NCBI RefSeq assembly: GCF_001428845.1
Contig: NZ_LMIU01000003.1
Coordinates: 104,644 to 168,643, forward strand
Length of the DNA: 64,000 nucleotides
DNA from: Achromobacter sp. Root83
GTDB taxonomy: Bacteria > Pseudomonadota > Gammaproteobacteria > Burkholderiales > Burkholderiaceae_B
Direction of reading: 5' to 3'
Positions 1-9,192 of the stretch are shown in pieces (within the stretch, counting starts at the first letter, position 1; every line of letters starts with the position of its first letter). The notes below the pieces were generated by a model that worked only from the letters and a program-made list of their open reading frames with translations, ran no database searches and had not been told where the DNA came from. Both the position numbers and the translations under genes were made by a program.

Positions 1-234
1 ACCATGGCCGTGACCTTCGTGATCGGCAATGCGTTCAAGTGGTCCGGCTCGCTGTTCTCGCCGGGCAACTCGATCGCCTCGGCGCTCGCCAACGAATTCA
101 ATGAGGCAGGCGGCATACAGAAGGCGGCGTTGCTGGAGCTGGGCCTGATCCTGTTCCTGATCACGACGATCGTGCTGGCCCTGGCCAAGACACTACTGGT
201 TCGCCTGTCCGCCGGCGAAGGCAAGAAAACCTGA
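1..234 (+). CDS. pstC: PstC, phosphate ABC transporter permease (C-terminal fragment)
   Basis: The window opens inside this gene; only about the last 77 codons are present and the true start lies upstream. PstC is one of the two inner-membrane permeases of the high-affinity phosphate importer PstSCAB. The fragment shows the end of the permease: a periplasmic stretch followed by a hydrophobic segment (around [14 protein letters not shown]) and a short basic cytoplasmic tail. The identification rests mainly on context, because pstA and pstB follow directly in the usual pstSCAB order. An internal ATG at position 4 should not be taken as the start. Confidence 0.85.
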   Translation, partial: TMAVTFVIGNAFKWSGSLFSPGNSIASALANEFNEAGGIQKAALLELGLILFLITTIVLALAKTLLVRLSAGEGKKT

Positions 235-260
235 CGCGCCCGGAGCACAAGGAAATAACC

Positions 261-1115
261 ATGGCTGAATCCGTCCTCAACATGCAGAACGGCATCTATC
301 GCCGGCGCCGCGCGGTCAACCGCGTCATGCTCGCCGTGTCGATGGGAACGCTGGTGTTCGGCCTGTTCTGGCTGTTCTGGATCATCCTCACGCTGTTGCT
401 GAGGGGCGCGCCCGCGCTGTCGTACACGCTTTTCACCGAAATCACCCCGCCGCCGGGGCAGGGCGGAGGCCTGATCAACGCCATCATCGGCAGCGTGATG
501 ATGGCGGGCGTGGGCACGCTGATCGGCACGCCGGTCGGCATCCTGGCCGGCACCTACCTGGCCGAATACGGCCACCGGGGATGGCTGGCGCCCGCCACGC
601 GCTTCCTGAACGATGTGCTGCTGTCGGCCCCCTCCATCATCATCGGCCTCTTCATCTACGCCGTGTACGTGGCGCAGGTGGGGCATTACTCGGGCTGGGC
701 GGGCGCCATCGCGCTGTCCATCCTGGTGATCCCGGTGGTGGTGCGCACGACCGACAACATGCTGCTGCTGGTGCCCAACAGCCTGCGCGAAGCCACGGCG
801 GCGCTGGGATGCCCCAAGTGGCGCATGATCACCCTGGTGTGCTATCGCGCCGCCAAGTCCGGCATCATCACCGGCGTGCTGCTGGCCATCGCCCGGATCT
901 CCGGTGAAACCGCGCCGCTGCTGTTCACCGCACTGTCCAACCAGTTCATGTCGTGGAACATGAATGGCCCGATGGCCAACCTGCCGGTCGTGATCTACCA
1001 ATACGCCGCCAGCCCGTTCAAGGACTGGAACAACCTGGCCTGGGCCGGTGCCACGCTGATTACGCTGCTTGTGCTGGGCATCAACATCATTGCCCGCAAC
1101 ATGTTCCGCAAGTAA
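261..1115 (+). CDS. pstA: PstA, phosphate ABC transporter permease
   Basis: The second permease of the PstSCAB phosphate importer, 284 residues, a normal length for the family. It has a basic cytoplasmic N-terminus (RRRRAVNR), about six hydrophobic segments and the cytoplasmic EAA loop near residues 174-193 ([10 protein letters not shown]), which docks onto the ATPase PstB. The glycine-rich stretch [11 protein letters not shown] after the first membrane segment is typical of PstA. It starts 26 bases after pstC, with AAGGAA upstream of the ATG, so the genes are co-transcribed. A PhoB-controlled promoter would be expected upstream of pstS, outside the window. Confidence 0.95.
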   Translation: MAESVLNMQNGIYRRRRAVNRVMLAVSMGTLVFGLFWLFWIILTLLLRGAPALSYTLFTEITPPPGQGGGLINAIIGSVMMAGVGTLIGTPVGILAGTYLAEYGHRGWLAPATRFLNDVLLSAPSIIIGLFIYAVYVAQVGHYSGWAGAIALSILVIPVVVRTTDNMLLLVPNSLREATAALGCPKWRMITLVCYRAAKSGIITGVLLAIARISGETAPLLFTALSNQFMSWNMNGPMANLPVVIYQYAASPFKDWNNLAWAGATLITLLVLGINIIARNMFRK

Positions 1116-1163
1116 AGATCGCTTTGCCGGCGCGCTGGGCGCGCCGGAGCCAAGGGAAACCAA

Positions 1164-1940
1164 ATGGAAAATACCGCTACCGCCGTCAAGAACAAGATCG
1201 AGGTCAAGAACCTGAACTTCTACTACGGCAAGTTCCATGCGATCCGCAATGTGAACATGTCGATCCAGGAGAAGAAGGTCACCGCCTTCATCGGCCCGTC
1301 GGGCTGCGGCAAGTCGACGCTGCTGCGCACGTTCAACCGCATGTTCGAGCTGTATCCCGGCCAACGCGCCGAGGGCGAGATCATCCTGGACGGCGAGAAC
1401 CTGTTGACGGCCAAGACCGACATATCGCTGATCCGCGCCAAGGTCGGCATGGTGTTCCAGAAGCCCACGCCGTTCCCCATGAGCATCTACGACAACATCG
1501 CCTTCGGCGTGCGCCTGTTCGAACGCCTGTCCAAGGGCGAGATGGACGAGCGCGTGGAATGGGCGCTGAGCAAGGCGGCGCTCTGGAACGAAGTGAAGGA
1601 CAAACTGCACCAGAGCGGCAACAGCCTGTCGGGCGGGCAGCAACAGCGCCTGTGCATCGCGCGCGGCGTGGCCATCAAGCCGGAAGTGCTGCTGCTGGAC
1701 GAGCCCTGCTCGGCGCTGGACCCGATTTCCACCGCCAAGATCGAAGAACTGATCGCCGAACTGAAGAACGACTACACCGTCGTGATCGTGACGCACAACA
1801 TGCAACAGGCCGCGCGCTGCTCGGACTACACCGCCTACATGTACCTGGGCGAACTCATGGAATTCGGCCAGACCGACCAGATCTTCGTGAAGCCCTCGCG
1901 CAAGGAAACCGAAGACTACATCACCGGCCGCTTCGGCTGA
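1164..1940 (+). CDS. pstB: PstB, phosphate ABC transporter ATP-binding subunit
   Basis: The ATPase that powers phosphate import, 258 residues. Walker A is GPSGCGKST at residues 44-52, the ABC signature LSGGQQQR begins at about 155, and Walker B with the catalytic glutamate is VLLLDEP at 175-181; a switch histidine follows in VTHNMQQA. The phrase [11 protein letters not shown] after the Q-loop is characteristic of PstB and separates it from other ABC ATPases. It follows pstA by 48 bases and is closed by a strong terminator, so phoU is not in the immediate operon on this side. Confidence 0.97.
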   Translation: MENTATAVKNKIEVKNLNFYYGKFHAIRNVNMSIQEKKVTAFIGPSGCGKSTLLRTFNRMFELYPGQRAEGEIILDGENLLTAKTDISLIRAKVGMVFQKPTPFPMSIYDNIAFGVRLFERLSKGEMDERVEWALSKAALWNEVKDKLHQSGNSLSGGQQQRLCIARGVAIKPEVLLLDEPCSALDPISTAKIEELIAELKNDYTVVIVTHNMQQAARCSDYTAYMYLGELMEFGQTDQIFVKPSRKETEDYITGRFG

Positions 1941-1970
1941 CCGCAGCCTGATTTTTCGCGGATTTCAAGA

Positions 1971-2000
1971 ACGGCGCGCCTCGATGGCGCGCCGTTTTTT
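1971..2000 (+). terminator. Rho-independent terminator of the pst operon
   Basis: A perfect 10-base stem (ACGGCGCGCC / GGCGCGCCGT) with a five-base loop is followed by a run of six T. It lies 31 bases after the pstB stop and directly before the end of the convergent MFS gene. Confidence 0.9.
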
Positions 2001-2002
2001 CG

Positions 2003-3355
2003 TCAGGACCGCTGCAGGGCGGGTTTGGCGTCAGGCTCGCGCGCCGTCCGCGGATTGCCCGCGTAGCGGCCCGGGATCAGCATGACAAAGACCGCCGCCA
2101 GCAGCGCCGCGCACGAAAACGCAATGAAGTTCCACGCCAGCGGCAGTTTCAGGCTGGCCAGGTAACCGCCGACGATGGGGCCGCTCATCGCGCCGATACG
2201 GGCGAACGACAGCGCCCAGCCGGCCGCGGCGCCGCGCGCATGCGCCGGGTAATAGCCGGTCAGGTAGCCCGTGAGTATCAGCGACGTCGAGATGCTGCCC
2301 ACGCCGGCCAGCGCCACCCAAAGATAGTTCACCGCCAGCGGGTTATTGAAGGTCAGGCAATAGATACCCGCTCCGCCCGCCAGGAAGAACACCGCCACGA
2401 TCCTGCGCGGCTCGGTCTTGTCGGCGAACCGGCCCAACACCAGTCCGCCGATGGCGGATGCCAGGCTGAACACCAGCAGGAAGGAAAGGCTTGAGCCCAG
2501 GTCATGGCCATTTTTGCGCATGATCTGCGGCAGCCAGGTGCTCAGGCCATACACCAGCATCAGGCCCAGGAACAGCGCGCCCCAGAAGCACAGGGTGGCG
2601 CGCAGGTGGCGGGGCGCGAACACCGCCGTCATCACGTCGCGCCAGGTCGCTTTTTCTCCGGCAACCTCGCGCGGCCGGAAGGACTCCAGCGAGGCGATGC
2701 CCAGGCGCTGAGCCTGCGCCCGCGCGCCGGCCTCGTCGCCCTTGGACAGCAGGTACTCCAGCGACTCGGGCAGCAACCGCGCCAGCAACGGCACCAGCAG
2801 CAAGGGCAGCGCGCCCACCGCGATCACCGAGCGCCACCCCAGTTGGCTGAGCAGAACCATGGCCACGGCCGCGGAGCACAGGATGCCCAACGAATAGCCC
2901 GAGTACATCACGCCGTAGTTGAAGCCGCGCTTGGCCGGCGGAGAATATTCGATGGTCAACGCCGCCGCCACGGGAATCAGCCCGCCCAGTCCCAGGCCGC
3001 CGATGAAGCGGAACGCGCCGAACCAGGCGGGCGTGGGCGCCCACGCCGCGCCGATCATCGTGACCGAAAACAGGGTCACGCAGCCCAGCAGCATGCGCCG
3101 CCGCCCGAACAGGTCGCTCAATGTGCCCACGACGAAGGAGCCCACGAACATGCCCCCCAGCGCGTAGCTGCCCAGCACGCCAAGTTCTATCGACGACAGG
3201 TTCCAGTTCTTGTCGTCGGCCAGCGCCGGCAGGACGGCGCCCATGACGCCGACGTCATAGCCTTCGAAGAGGATGGCCAGCCAGCAGACGAACAGCACGG
3301 TATAGGTGGTGCGCGCGGGCGTGGCCCAGGCGGACGGAGAGGAGGCGTTTGCCAT
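2003..3355 (-). CDS. MFS transporter, aromatic acid:H+ symporter type
   Basis: A 450-residue inner-membrane carrier of the major facilitator superfamily with twelve predicted membrane segments. The loop between segments 2 and 3 carries the family motif (GTLSDLFGRRR), and segment 1 has the FEGYDVGVMGAVLP motif with an acidic residue, as in the AAHS subfamily (PcaK, BenK, MhpT) that imports aromatic acids with protons. The substrate cannot be read from sequence, and no ring-cleavage gene is adjacent. A sigma70-like promoter lies about 90 bases upstream. Its end is convergent with pstB. Confidence 0.85.
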   Translation of the reverse strand: MANASSPSAWATPARTTYTVLFVCWLAILFEGYDVGVMGAVLPALADDKNWNLSSIELGVLGSYALGGMFVGSFVVGTLSDLFGRRRMLLGCVTLFSVTMIGAAWAPTPAWFGAFRFIGGLGLGGLIPVAAALTIEYSPPAKRGFNYGVMYSGYSLGILCSAAVAMVLLSQLGWRSVIAVGALPLLLVPLLARLLPESLEYLLSKGDEAGARAQAQRLGIASLESFRPREVAGEKATWRDVMTAVFAPRHLRATLCFWGALFLGLMLVYGLSTWLPQIMRKNGHDLGSSLSFLLVFSLASAIGGLVLGRFADKTEPRRIVAVFFLAGGAGIYCLTFNNPLAVNYLWVALAGVGSISTSLILTGYLTGYYPAHARGAAAGWALSFARIGAMSGPIVGGYLASLKLPLAWNFIAFSCAALLAAVFVMLIPGRYAGNPRTAREPDAKPALQRS

Positions 3356-3443
3356 GTTTTTCCCGATGAGTGTTGTTTACAGGCAAACGGGCAAGGCCGT
3401 CGGCCCTCCAGCGGCTATTCATCACTGCGCAAAAACCGTATTT

Positions 3444-3472
3444 AATTTAGGCTTGAACTATATAGGTGTCAA
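3444..3472 (-). promoter_or_regulatory. Predicted sigma70 promoter for the MFS gene
   Basis: On the minus strand there is a perfect -35 box TTGACA (3472-3467), a 17-base spacer and a -10-like box TAAATT (3449-3444), about 90 bases upstream of the MFS start. The surrounding sequence is clearly richer in A and T than the neighbouring genes. Confidence 0.55.
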
Positions 3473-3542
3473 CAAATTGATTGGGAATACCGGACGGCGT
3501 GACGCTTCGCCCATTCGGGAGCGGGCCGGGCGGGCGGGATTC

Positions 3543-3551
3543 TGGTATAGT
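3543..3551 (+). promoter_or_regulatory. Extended -10 promoter of tRNA-Pro
   Basis: TGG-TATAGT (TGn extended -10) ends 10 bases before the mature tRNA 5' end, the expected place for a tRNA promoter. No good -35 box is visible. The same TATAGT box occurs twice at the far end of the window. Confidence 0.5.
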
Positions 3552-3561
3552 TGCCACCCTT

Positions 3562-3638
3562 CGGGGCGTAGCGCAGCCTGGTAGCGCATCTGCTTTGGGA
3601 GCAGAGGGTCGTGAGTTCGAATCCCACCGCCCCGACCA
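3562..3638 (+). tRNA. tRNA-Pro (anticodon UGG)
   Basis: A full cloverleaf can be folded by eye: acceptor CGGGGCG (3562-3568) with CGCCCCG (3628-3634), D-arm GCGC/GCGC, anticodon stem TCTGC/GCAGA with loop TTTGGGA and anticodon TGG at 3596-3598, T-loop TTCGAAT, discriminator A and an encoded CCA at 3636-3638. Length is 77 bases. It reads proline codons CCA and CCG (and others by wobble). tRNA genes are common integration sites, but no integrase or attachment repeat follows. Confidence 0.98.
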
Positions 3639-3646
3639 ATAAAATC

Positions 3647-3685
3647 AAAGGGTTAGCTCATTAATGAGCTAACCCTTTTGTTTTT
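3647..3685 (+). terminator. Terminator after tRNA-Pro
   Basis: A perfect 14-base stem (AAAGGGTTAGCTCA / TGAGCTAACCCTTT, 3647-3660 and 3665-3678) closes on TTAA and is followed by TGTTTTT. It begins 8 bases after the encoded CCA, and its A-rich left arm would also let it work on the opposite strand. Confidence 0.85.
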
Positions 3686-3769
3686 GGCGGCAGCAGAGAG
3701 AACTGGCCCGGAATACTTGAGTGCGGCGGTGGAGGCGTCCAGGTCGGACCCGCCTCGTTGGCCGGAAGC

Positions 3770-4408
3770 TCAATAGCAGGGGGGCAGGGGGTAATACCCA
3801 CAGCGTGGGCGCGCATAGTAGGGCGCCGCGGCGTGCGCAGCCCCTGCGTACCATGCGCTGCGGTAGGCCGTGCGCCGGGCCGCCCCGGCAAACGATAAAG
3901 GCGTAAACGGCATGCCGATGATGTCGATGAAGATCGACGCGGGGCCGTCCGCGCCTGTCAGGTCGCCTTCCAGCACGTCCACCGCAAAAACGAGGTTATC
4001 GCCTTCGAGCTTGGGCGACTTCAACGTGACGACCGCATCGAGCACCGCCGACCCGTTCTTGCTCAGGACGGAAACGGTAGCGTTGGGCGGGTCAATGGCG
4101 AAGCTGTTCGCTCCGTCAGCCCATTCTTCGAGCAAGTGCGCTGTCAGTACATGGCCGGCCGCTCGCACGGGTCTGTCCGCGAACATGATGGAATTCGCCG
4201 AAACGCCCGAGAGTACGAGTTTTCCGTCTGCCAATTGGGCGCCGCGTGAGTTGAGCACGATGAGTGCGGGTTCGATCCGGGGCTTGCCGACGCCGATCTG
4301 CTTGGCAACTGGCGATGTCATGGCGTTCTGGGCGAAGCTCGCTCCCGCGGCCGACAGGCCGACGCCGCACAGCACCATCGCCGACACCAACAGCTTTTTG
4401 ATACGCAT
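3770..4408 (-). CDS. Secreted protein of unknown function
   Basis: A 212-residue protein with a clear Sec signal peptide (MRIKKLL, hydrophobic core, cleavage after ASFA-Q near residue 27). The mature part resembles a beta-rich domain; the tail from about residue 170 is rich in Ala, Tyr, Arg and Pro and ends with YYPLPPCY, suggesting a low-complexity or surface-exposed end. I chose the ATG at 4408 because AAAGGA lies eight bases upstream; an ATG at 4417 overlaps that site. It is transcribed divergently from the DUF1254 gene. I do not recognise the family and assign no function. Confidence 0.7.
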   Translation of the reverse strand: MRIKKLLVSAMVLCGVGLSAAGASFAQNAMTSPVAKQIGVGKPRIEPALIVLNSRGAQLADGKLVLSGVSANSIMFADRPVRAAGHVLTAHLLEEWADGANSFAIDPPNATVSVLSKNGSAVLDAVVTLKSPKLEGDNLVFAVDVLEGDLTGADGPASIFIDIIGMPFTPLSFAGAARRTAYRSAWYAGAAHAAAPYYARPRCGYYPLPPCY

Positions 4409-4892
4409 GGTGTTCATCCTTTGTTCAGGGAAACCGGGAAGTTCGATCAAAGATGTCAGCGATAAGCCCAGCGGCTCGACTGCCAAGGCAAGCGTAGCGA
4501 GAGGCCTGGCGGCGGCGCCACTCATTTCACGCCAGATCCCGTTGGGGAAAACGTCAACACCTCTCGGGCCGAACCCGTCGGGCCATCGGACGTGCAGATC
4601 TGATCCACTTGCGCCGCCCGGTCCCAGTCGTGATTTCCACCGTCATGGCGCAAAATGAGTGGCGGCGCGTTTCAGTCGTCATTAGTCTCTTCTCCAAGCG
4701 ATTGCACCTCGGCCCGCATCGCGATGCGTGGCGCCGACATGAACCCAGAAGAACGGGCGGGACAGCTCGTGCGAAGCGCTTTGGCTTCGCATCGAATGGG
4801 TGGTGGATCGATCGATTCGAATCAGTAGCTTGGCAATACTCCCTGACGCTTCTCCAAATTGGCTTTACCACCTTAATTGTCGGAGCATTCGA
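4409..4892. other. Divergent intergenic region
   Basis: About 480 bases separate the start of the secreted-protein gene from the divergent DUF1254 gene. Short open frames here have no ribosome site and look non-coding. The right half is poorer in GC than its surroundings and includes the repeat-like GATCGATCGATTCGAATC around 4806. Both promoters should lie here, but I cannot place them with confidence. Confidence 0.5.
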
Positions 4893-6332
4893 ATGAAGCT
4901 ATCACGTCGAAAGTTCAACACCGCGGGGGTCGCTTTACTGACGGTGGGCTCGCTGCCCGCTTCGGCACGTGCCGACGGTCTCGTGACGGATTTTCCCGAG
5001 GCAGGTGACCAGTACACGACCGCGATCGATGCCTACGTCTACGCCTACCCTCTTGTCACGATGGAGATGACCAGGAGGGTCATCACCAACGTCGAGGCGC
5101 CGAAAGGCACCCGGGCGCCCATGGGAACTCTGATCAAATTGCGGCACTATCCGGACGCCAAATTCCGCGACGTGACCGCGCCGAACGCCGACACCCTGTA
5201 CACCACCGCGTTCTTCGACGTGGGCGACGAGCCGTGGGTGGTGAGCCTGCCGGACATGCAGGACCGCTATGCGCTGTTTCCGATGCTGGACGGGTGGACC
5301 ACGGTGTTCGACGTGCCCGGCAAGCGCACCACCGGCACGGGCGCGCAGACCTTCGTCGTGACCGGTCCGCGTTGGGAAGGCACGGTTCCGCAGGGCATGG
5401 TGCAGTACAGATCACCGACCAGCATCGTCTGGCTGCTGGGCCGTATCTACTGCGCGGGCACGCCGGAAGATTACGCCAAGGTCCACAAGCTTCAGGATGA
5501 AGTAAAGCTCTGCCCGCTTAGCGCTTGGGGCAAGGACTGGCAGCCGCCCAAGGGCAAAGTGGACCCCGCAATCGACATGAAGGCGTCCGTGCGCGAGCAG
5601 GTCAACCGGATGGACGCGGTTGAGTACTTCACGCTGTTTTCCGAGTTGCTCAAGCGCAATCCGCCGCCGGCTGCGGATGCGCCCATGCTGGAGCGGCTTG
5701 CGTCGATCGGCATCGTGCCTGGCAGGGACTTCGACAGGCGCAAATTCGACCCCGACCTTGCCAGGCGCGTGCCGCCGGCCGCGTTCGGGCGGATCATGGG
5801 CCATTTCAAGGATAGCAACGGCGATATCCAGGAAATCGACGGCTGGGGCTTCACTACCAAGACGGGAATCTACGGCACCAACTACATCCAGCGCGCCCTG
5901 GTCACCGCTATCGGGCTGGGCGCCAACCGCCCGCAGGACGCGATCTACCCGACCTCGCTCAGGTCCGACAACGGGCCGGTCAAGCGCGCGTACGACGGTT
6001 CTGAGAAATACGTGCTGACGTTCCGCAAGGGGCTGACGCCGCCCGTTTCCGGATTCTGGTCGCTGACGATGTATGACGGGGATTATTTCTTTGTCGACAA
6101 CCCGCTGAACCGCTACTCCATCAGCCCCCGCCAGCCGCTGAAGGCGAAGGCGGACGGGTCGATCGACCTGCTCATACAGAACGAGTCGCCGGGCCCTGAC
6201 CTGGAGTCGAACTGGCTGCCGGCGCCCAAGGGCAAGTTCGTCCTGATGATGCGGCTGTACTGGCCCAACGAGAGCGATCCGTCGATCATCAATGGCTCAT
6301 GGCTCATCCCGCCGGTCAGACGTATCTCCTGA
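4893..6332 (+). CDS. DUF1254/DUF1214 domain protein, Tat-exported
   Basis: A 479-residue exported protein. The N-terminus (LSRRKFNTAG, then a hydrophobic run ending in ASARA) is a twin-arginine signal. A DUF1254-like domain follows (AYVYAYPLVTMEMTRRV, about 45-60, and APNADTLYTTAFFDV, about 98-112), and the C-terminal third has DUF1214 features (PPVSGFWSLTMYDGDYFF, then a Trp-Leu-Pro-Ala-Pro motif). These domains usually occur together in proteins of unknown activity. The ATG at 4893 is preferred because it opens the signal peptide and has CGGAG upstream. A gene for an outer-membrane barrel follows at about 90 bases. Confidence 0.85.
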   Translation: MKLSRRKFNTAGVALLTVGSLPASARADGLVTDFPEAGDQYTTAIDAYVYAYPLVTMEMTRRVITNVEAPKGTRAPMGTLIKLRHYPDAKFRDVTAPNADTLYTTAFFDVGDEPWVVSLPDMQDRYALFPMLDGWTTVFDVPGKRTTGTGAQTFVVTGPRWEGTVPQGMVQYRSPTSIVWLLGRIYCAGTPEDYAKVHKLQDEVKLCPLSAWGKDWQPPKGKVDPAIDMKASVREQVNRMDAVEYFTLFSELLKRNPPPAADAPMLERLASIGIVPGRDFDRRKFDPDLARRVPPAAFGRIMGHFKDSNGDIQEIDGWGFTTKTGIYGTNYIQRALVTAIGLGANRPQDAIYPTSLRSDNGPVKRAYDGSEKYVLTFRKGLTPPVSGFWSLTMYDGDYFFVDNPLNRYSISPRQPLKAKADGSIDLLIQNESPGPDLESNWLPAPKGKFVLMMRLYWPNESDPSIINGSWLIPPVRRIS

Positions 6333-6418
6333 TTCAAACGACGGACTGCCGCGAAGGCCGCCGGCTTGTATCCTGCGGACACGGCGCATGACGCCCGCCA
6401 TGCCTGCGTATCGGACGA

Positions 6419-7231
6419 GTGCACATGAAAAAGAAGATCGTGAGCTGCCTGATCTGCGGGCTGGCTTATGCGATGCCCGGCGTGGCGGCCGAAGGGGATG
6501 GGGCCGTGGCAGGCGCCATCTCCGGCGGGCCGGCGTTGGCCGCGTCCGCGCCCGTGCAGGACGAATGGGCGTTCTCGGTAACGCCGTATTTCTGGGCGGC
6601 GGGACTGTCCGGCAAGGTCTCGCAGCCTCGTTTGCCGGCCATCGACATCCACGCGGACTTCGACAAGCTGTTCGATAATCTGGACTTCGGCGCCATGCTG
6701 ATTGGCGACGCGCGCAAGGGGCGCTATAGCATCTTCGGGGACCTGATCTACACGAAGATCGGCTCGCAGGGCGACACCCCGCGGGACATCCTTGCCACCA
6801 GCGCGGACGTGAAGACGTCCACCTTCGCGGGGCTGCTGGGCGTGGGCTACTCCGTGCTGGAGAATTCGCCGCACCAGTTGGACGTCGTGGCGGGATTGCG
6901 GGTCTGGTCGGTGGATACGGACGTGACGCTGAAGGGCGGGTTCCTGGAAGGCCGCAAGCGCAGCGATAGCGCGACGTGGGTCGATGCGCTGGTGGGCGTG
7001 CGCGGCAACTACAACCTGAGCCAGAAGGTCTACCTTACCGGCTGGGGGCTGGTCGGCGCCGGCGGGGCCGAGGCGGACTGGGACGTCGGGCTAGGCCTGG
7101 GCTACAACTTCAGCAAAAGCATCTCCGCGGCAATCGGGTATCGCGCGGTGGGCGTGGACTACGACCGTGGGGGTTTCAAGTTCGACGCGGTGCTGCAAGG
7201 GCCCATGGCCGGCCTGACGATACGCTTCTAG
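6419..7231 (+). CDS. Predicted outer-membrane beta-barrel protein
   Basis: A 270-residue protein with a signal peptide (MKKKIVSCLICGLAYAMPGVAA) followed by alternating amphipathic strands (SVTPYFWAAGLSG, GRYSIFGDLIYTKIG, VYLTGWGLVGAGG, ISAAIGYRAVGVDY) and a C-terminal strand ending in Phe (LTIRF), the usual Bam recognition signal. It looks like an eight-stranded OmpA/OmpW-sized barrel. The start may be the second Met, two codons later. It lies about 90 bases after the DUF1254 gene in the same direction, and their products may act together at the cell envelope; that is inference. Confidence 0.75.
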   Translation: MHMKKKIVSCLICGLAYAMPGVAAEGDGAVAGAISGGPALAASAPVQDEWAFSVTPYFWAAGLSGKVSQPRLPAIDIHADFDKLFDNLDFGAMLIGDARKGRYSIFGDLIYTKIGSQGDTPRDILATSADVKTSTFAGLLGVGYSVLENSPHQLDVVAGLRVWSVDTDVTLKGGFLEGRKRSDSATWVDALVGVRGNYNLSQKVYLTGWGLVGAGGAEADWDVGLGLGYNFSKSISAAIGYRAVGVDYDRGGFKFDAVLQGPMAGLTIRF

Positions 7232-7274
7232 TGATCCGGACCGGCCCGGGGCCGAAGCGGCCACGCCGGCAAGC

Positions 7275-8357
7275 TTACTTTTCAAGCAGTTTTTGCCGGT
7301 ATTCATTCGGGGCCAGCCCGCAGGCCTTTCTGAACGCACGCGCAAAATTGGCGGGCGATGAATAGCCGAAATCCGTGGCGATCTGCGTGATGGAAACGCT
7401 GGTTCCGCGCAGCAGTTCTTCGGCCCGTCTTAACCGGACCGCGTTCGCAAGCTCACGAAAATCGACGCCGTTGTCGCGTCGCAGCACTCGCTGCAGCGTG
7501 CGCACGCTGGTGCCCATGGCCCTGGCGGTGCTGTCGATGGACACGACCCCGGCCTCGACCTGGGAGCGGATATACGAGGCGACGACGCCCAGGTAGCTGC
7601 CCATGCCCAGCGGGTCGGCCTGCGCCCGAGCGACGTCTTCGATCGTGATGAGCGTGGGCCGGGCGGGAGCGCGGACCGCACGCTTCAGCAGGCCAGCTTC
7701 GATGCATACCGATACGGCTGGCGCGTCGAAGACGACGGGGCAGAGAAACGCGTCCTCGAATGGCGTGCCGGTAGGCGGACGGGGAACGTCTATTTCAATC
7801 CGGAAGGGAAGAAAGCCGGCGCCCAGGTATGCGCGCAAGACGCTGAGCACGACGGCCACCGTGCCGGTGGCGACGTGCAAATAGCCTCGCCGGCCCCGCG
7901 TGGCATGGATGAAGCTGATTTTCGCGACGTGCCCGTCGAGCGTCATCTGCATGCTGTCGCCTGTGCTGTGGTAGCTCAGGGACGACGCGGCTCGGGCAAG
8001 CGCCTCGCCCAGGCTGTCAGCGGCGAGGACATACTTGCCCCAACGGCCATAGTTCGCCAGTGAAAGATGAGGGGCGGCCAGCAAACCCAGATTGGCGTCC
8101 TTTGCGCGCCTTTCGATTTCCCAAAGATAGTCGGTCACGACGAGCTGGGGGATGAAGCACTCCCGGTGCTCGATCATTTCGATGTCCAGCATCACCGCCT
8201 GCTTGGCCTGCCGCAGGATTCTGTCCCCAAAAGCATCCCGCACCATTCCGGACACCCCGGCCAACACCATGACCGATTTCACCGGCGGACCCTGCACGCC
8301 GAAATTTCTTTCCGCCCGTCCCGGCAATGGCGTCATATGAGTGGTGGCCGTGTTCAC
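7275..8357 (-). CDS. AraC-family transcriptional regulator
   Basis: A 360-residue regulator. The N-terminal two thirds match the arabinose-binding-like domain found in OruR/ArgR-type AraC proteins (EIERRAKDANLGLLA, about 88-102). The C-terminal 100 residues hold two helix-turn-helix units: ARAMGTSVRTLQRVLRRDNG and ITQIATDFGYSSPANFARAFRKACG, ending in the typical PNEYRQ motif. It is convergent with the barrel gene and divergent from the OmpA-like lipoprotein, which is the most natural target. The inducer is unknown. Confidence 0.88.
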   Translation of the reverse strand: MNTATTHMTPLPGRAERNFGVQGPPVKSVMVLAGVSGMVRDAFGDRILRQAKQAVMLDIEMIEHRECFIPQLVVTDYLWEIERRAKDANLGLLAAPHLSLANYGRWGKYVLAADSLGEALARAASSLSYHSTGDSMQMTLDGHVAKISFIHATRGRRGYLHVATGTVAVVLSVLRAYLGAGFLPFRIEIDVPRPPTGTPFEDAFLCPVVFDAPAVSVCIEAGLLKRAVRAPARPTLITIEDVARAQADPLGMGSYLGVVASYIRSQVEAGVVSIDSTARAMGTSVRTLQRVLRRDNGVDFRELANAVRLRRAEELLRGTSVSITQIATDFGYSSPANFARAFRKACGLAPNEYRQKLLEK

Positions 8358-8502
8358 TTGTGTCTATTCTGCGCCTGTAGTTGCGAGAATCTGCTGGCGC
8401 TGGCGCCCGGCAGAGTGAGATATGACGTGCCTTGGGATATTACACAGGCCTGAACGGGGCGAGGTCTCGTCCTTTCGGGCTACAACCTGGCGGAGAACGG
8501 AC

Positions 8503-9054
8503 ATGAGGCTACACAAAATTGCATTGGTGCTGTGCGCGGTGCTGGCGGTCTCGGGGTGTGTGACAAAGCAGACCTACGATAAAGAGGCACAGCTGGAGGC
8601 TGAATATGCCGCCCTCAATAAAAAGCTCTCGGCTGAACTGAGCGGCGACCGTGCGCAGATCACGCAACTCCAGAACGAATTGAAAGTGACGATGGTGAAC
8701 GAGATCCTGTTCCCCGAGGGCGGGTGGAGGCTCAGTCCGAAAGGCGAGCAGACGCTGGCCAAGATCGCTCCCACGCTTTCGAATCTGCCGGGCAAGCAGG
8801 TCGTCGTCCAAGGGTTTACCGACAATGAGCCCATCGGACCGGCGTTGAGGGCGCAATTCCCCTCCAATCTCGAGCTGTCATCGGCCCGGGCGGACGATGT
8901 GGCGCGCTACCTGACTGCCAAGGGCGTGCCGGCCAATTCGATCTCGGCGCAGGGGTTTGGCGAGGCCCGACCCGTGGCCAACAATTCGACCCCCGAGGGC
9001 AGGGCGAAGAACCGGCGCGTGGAAATCGTGATCACGGCGGCGGGACGTCCCTAG
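8503..9054 (+). CDS. OmpA-family lipoprotein (peptidoglycan-associated)
   Basis: A 183-residue lipoprotein. The signal peptide ends in the lipobox VSGC, with acylated Cys at residue 19, followed by a short coiled-coil stretch (EAQLEAEYAALNKKLSAEL) and a C-terminal OmpA-like domain with the peptidoglycan-binding motifs VQGFTDNEP, LSSARADDVARYL and NRRVEIVI. This anchors the outer membrane to the cell wall. The ATG at 8503 is preferred over an in-frame upstream ATG because it begins the signal peptide and follows GGAGAA. Confidence 0.88.
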   Translation: MRLHKIALVLCAVLAVSGCVTKQTYDKEAQLEAEYAALNKKLSAELSGDRAQITQLQNELKVTMVNEILFPEGGWRLSPKGEQTLAKIAPTLSNLPGKQVVVQGFTDNEPIGPALRAQFPSNLELSSARADDVARYLTAKGVPANSISAQGFGEARPVANNSTPEGRAKNRRVEIVITAAGRP

Positions 9055-9192
9055 TCCACCCGTGGGGCGTATCAAAAACTGACATTTCAATACATTGGTA
9101 ACATTGGGGTATTCCGCAATTATTCTCCGATACCAATGCAGGCGCTCCGTCCACCCCTTCCAGAAATATATAGGTATTTGTTTTCCCCGCCG

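Noticed and set aside
953..1951. A 332-codon open frame overlapping pstA and pstB
   Set aside because: It is rich in Arg, Gly and His and is a shadow frame of the well-supported pstA/pstB genes, a normal result of high GC.
3562..4000. tRNA-Pro as an attachment site of a genomic island
   Set aside because: No integrase and no repeat of the tRNA 3' end was found by eye in the downstream sequence.
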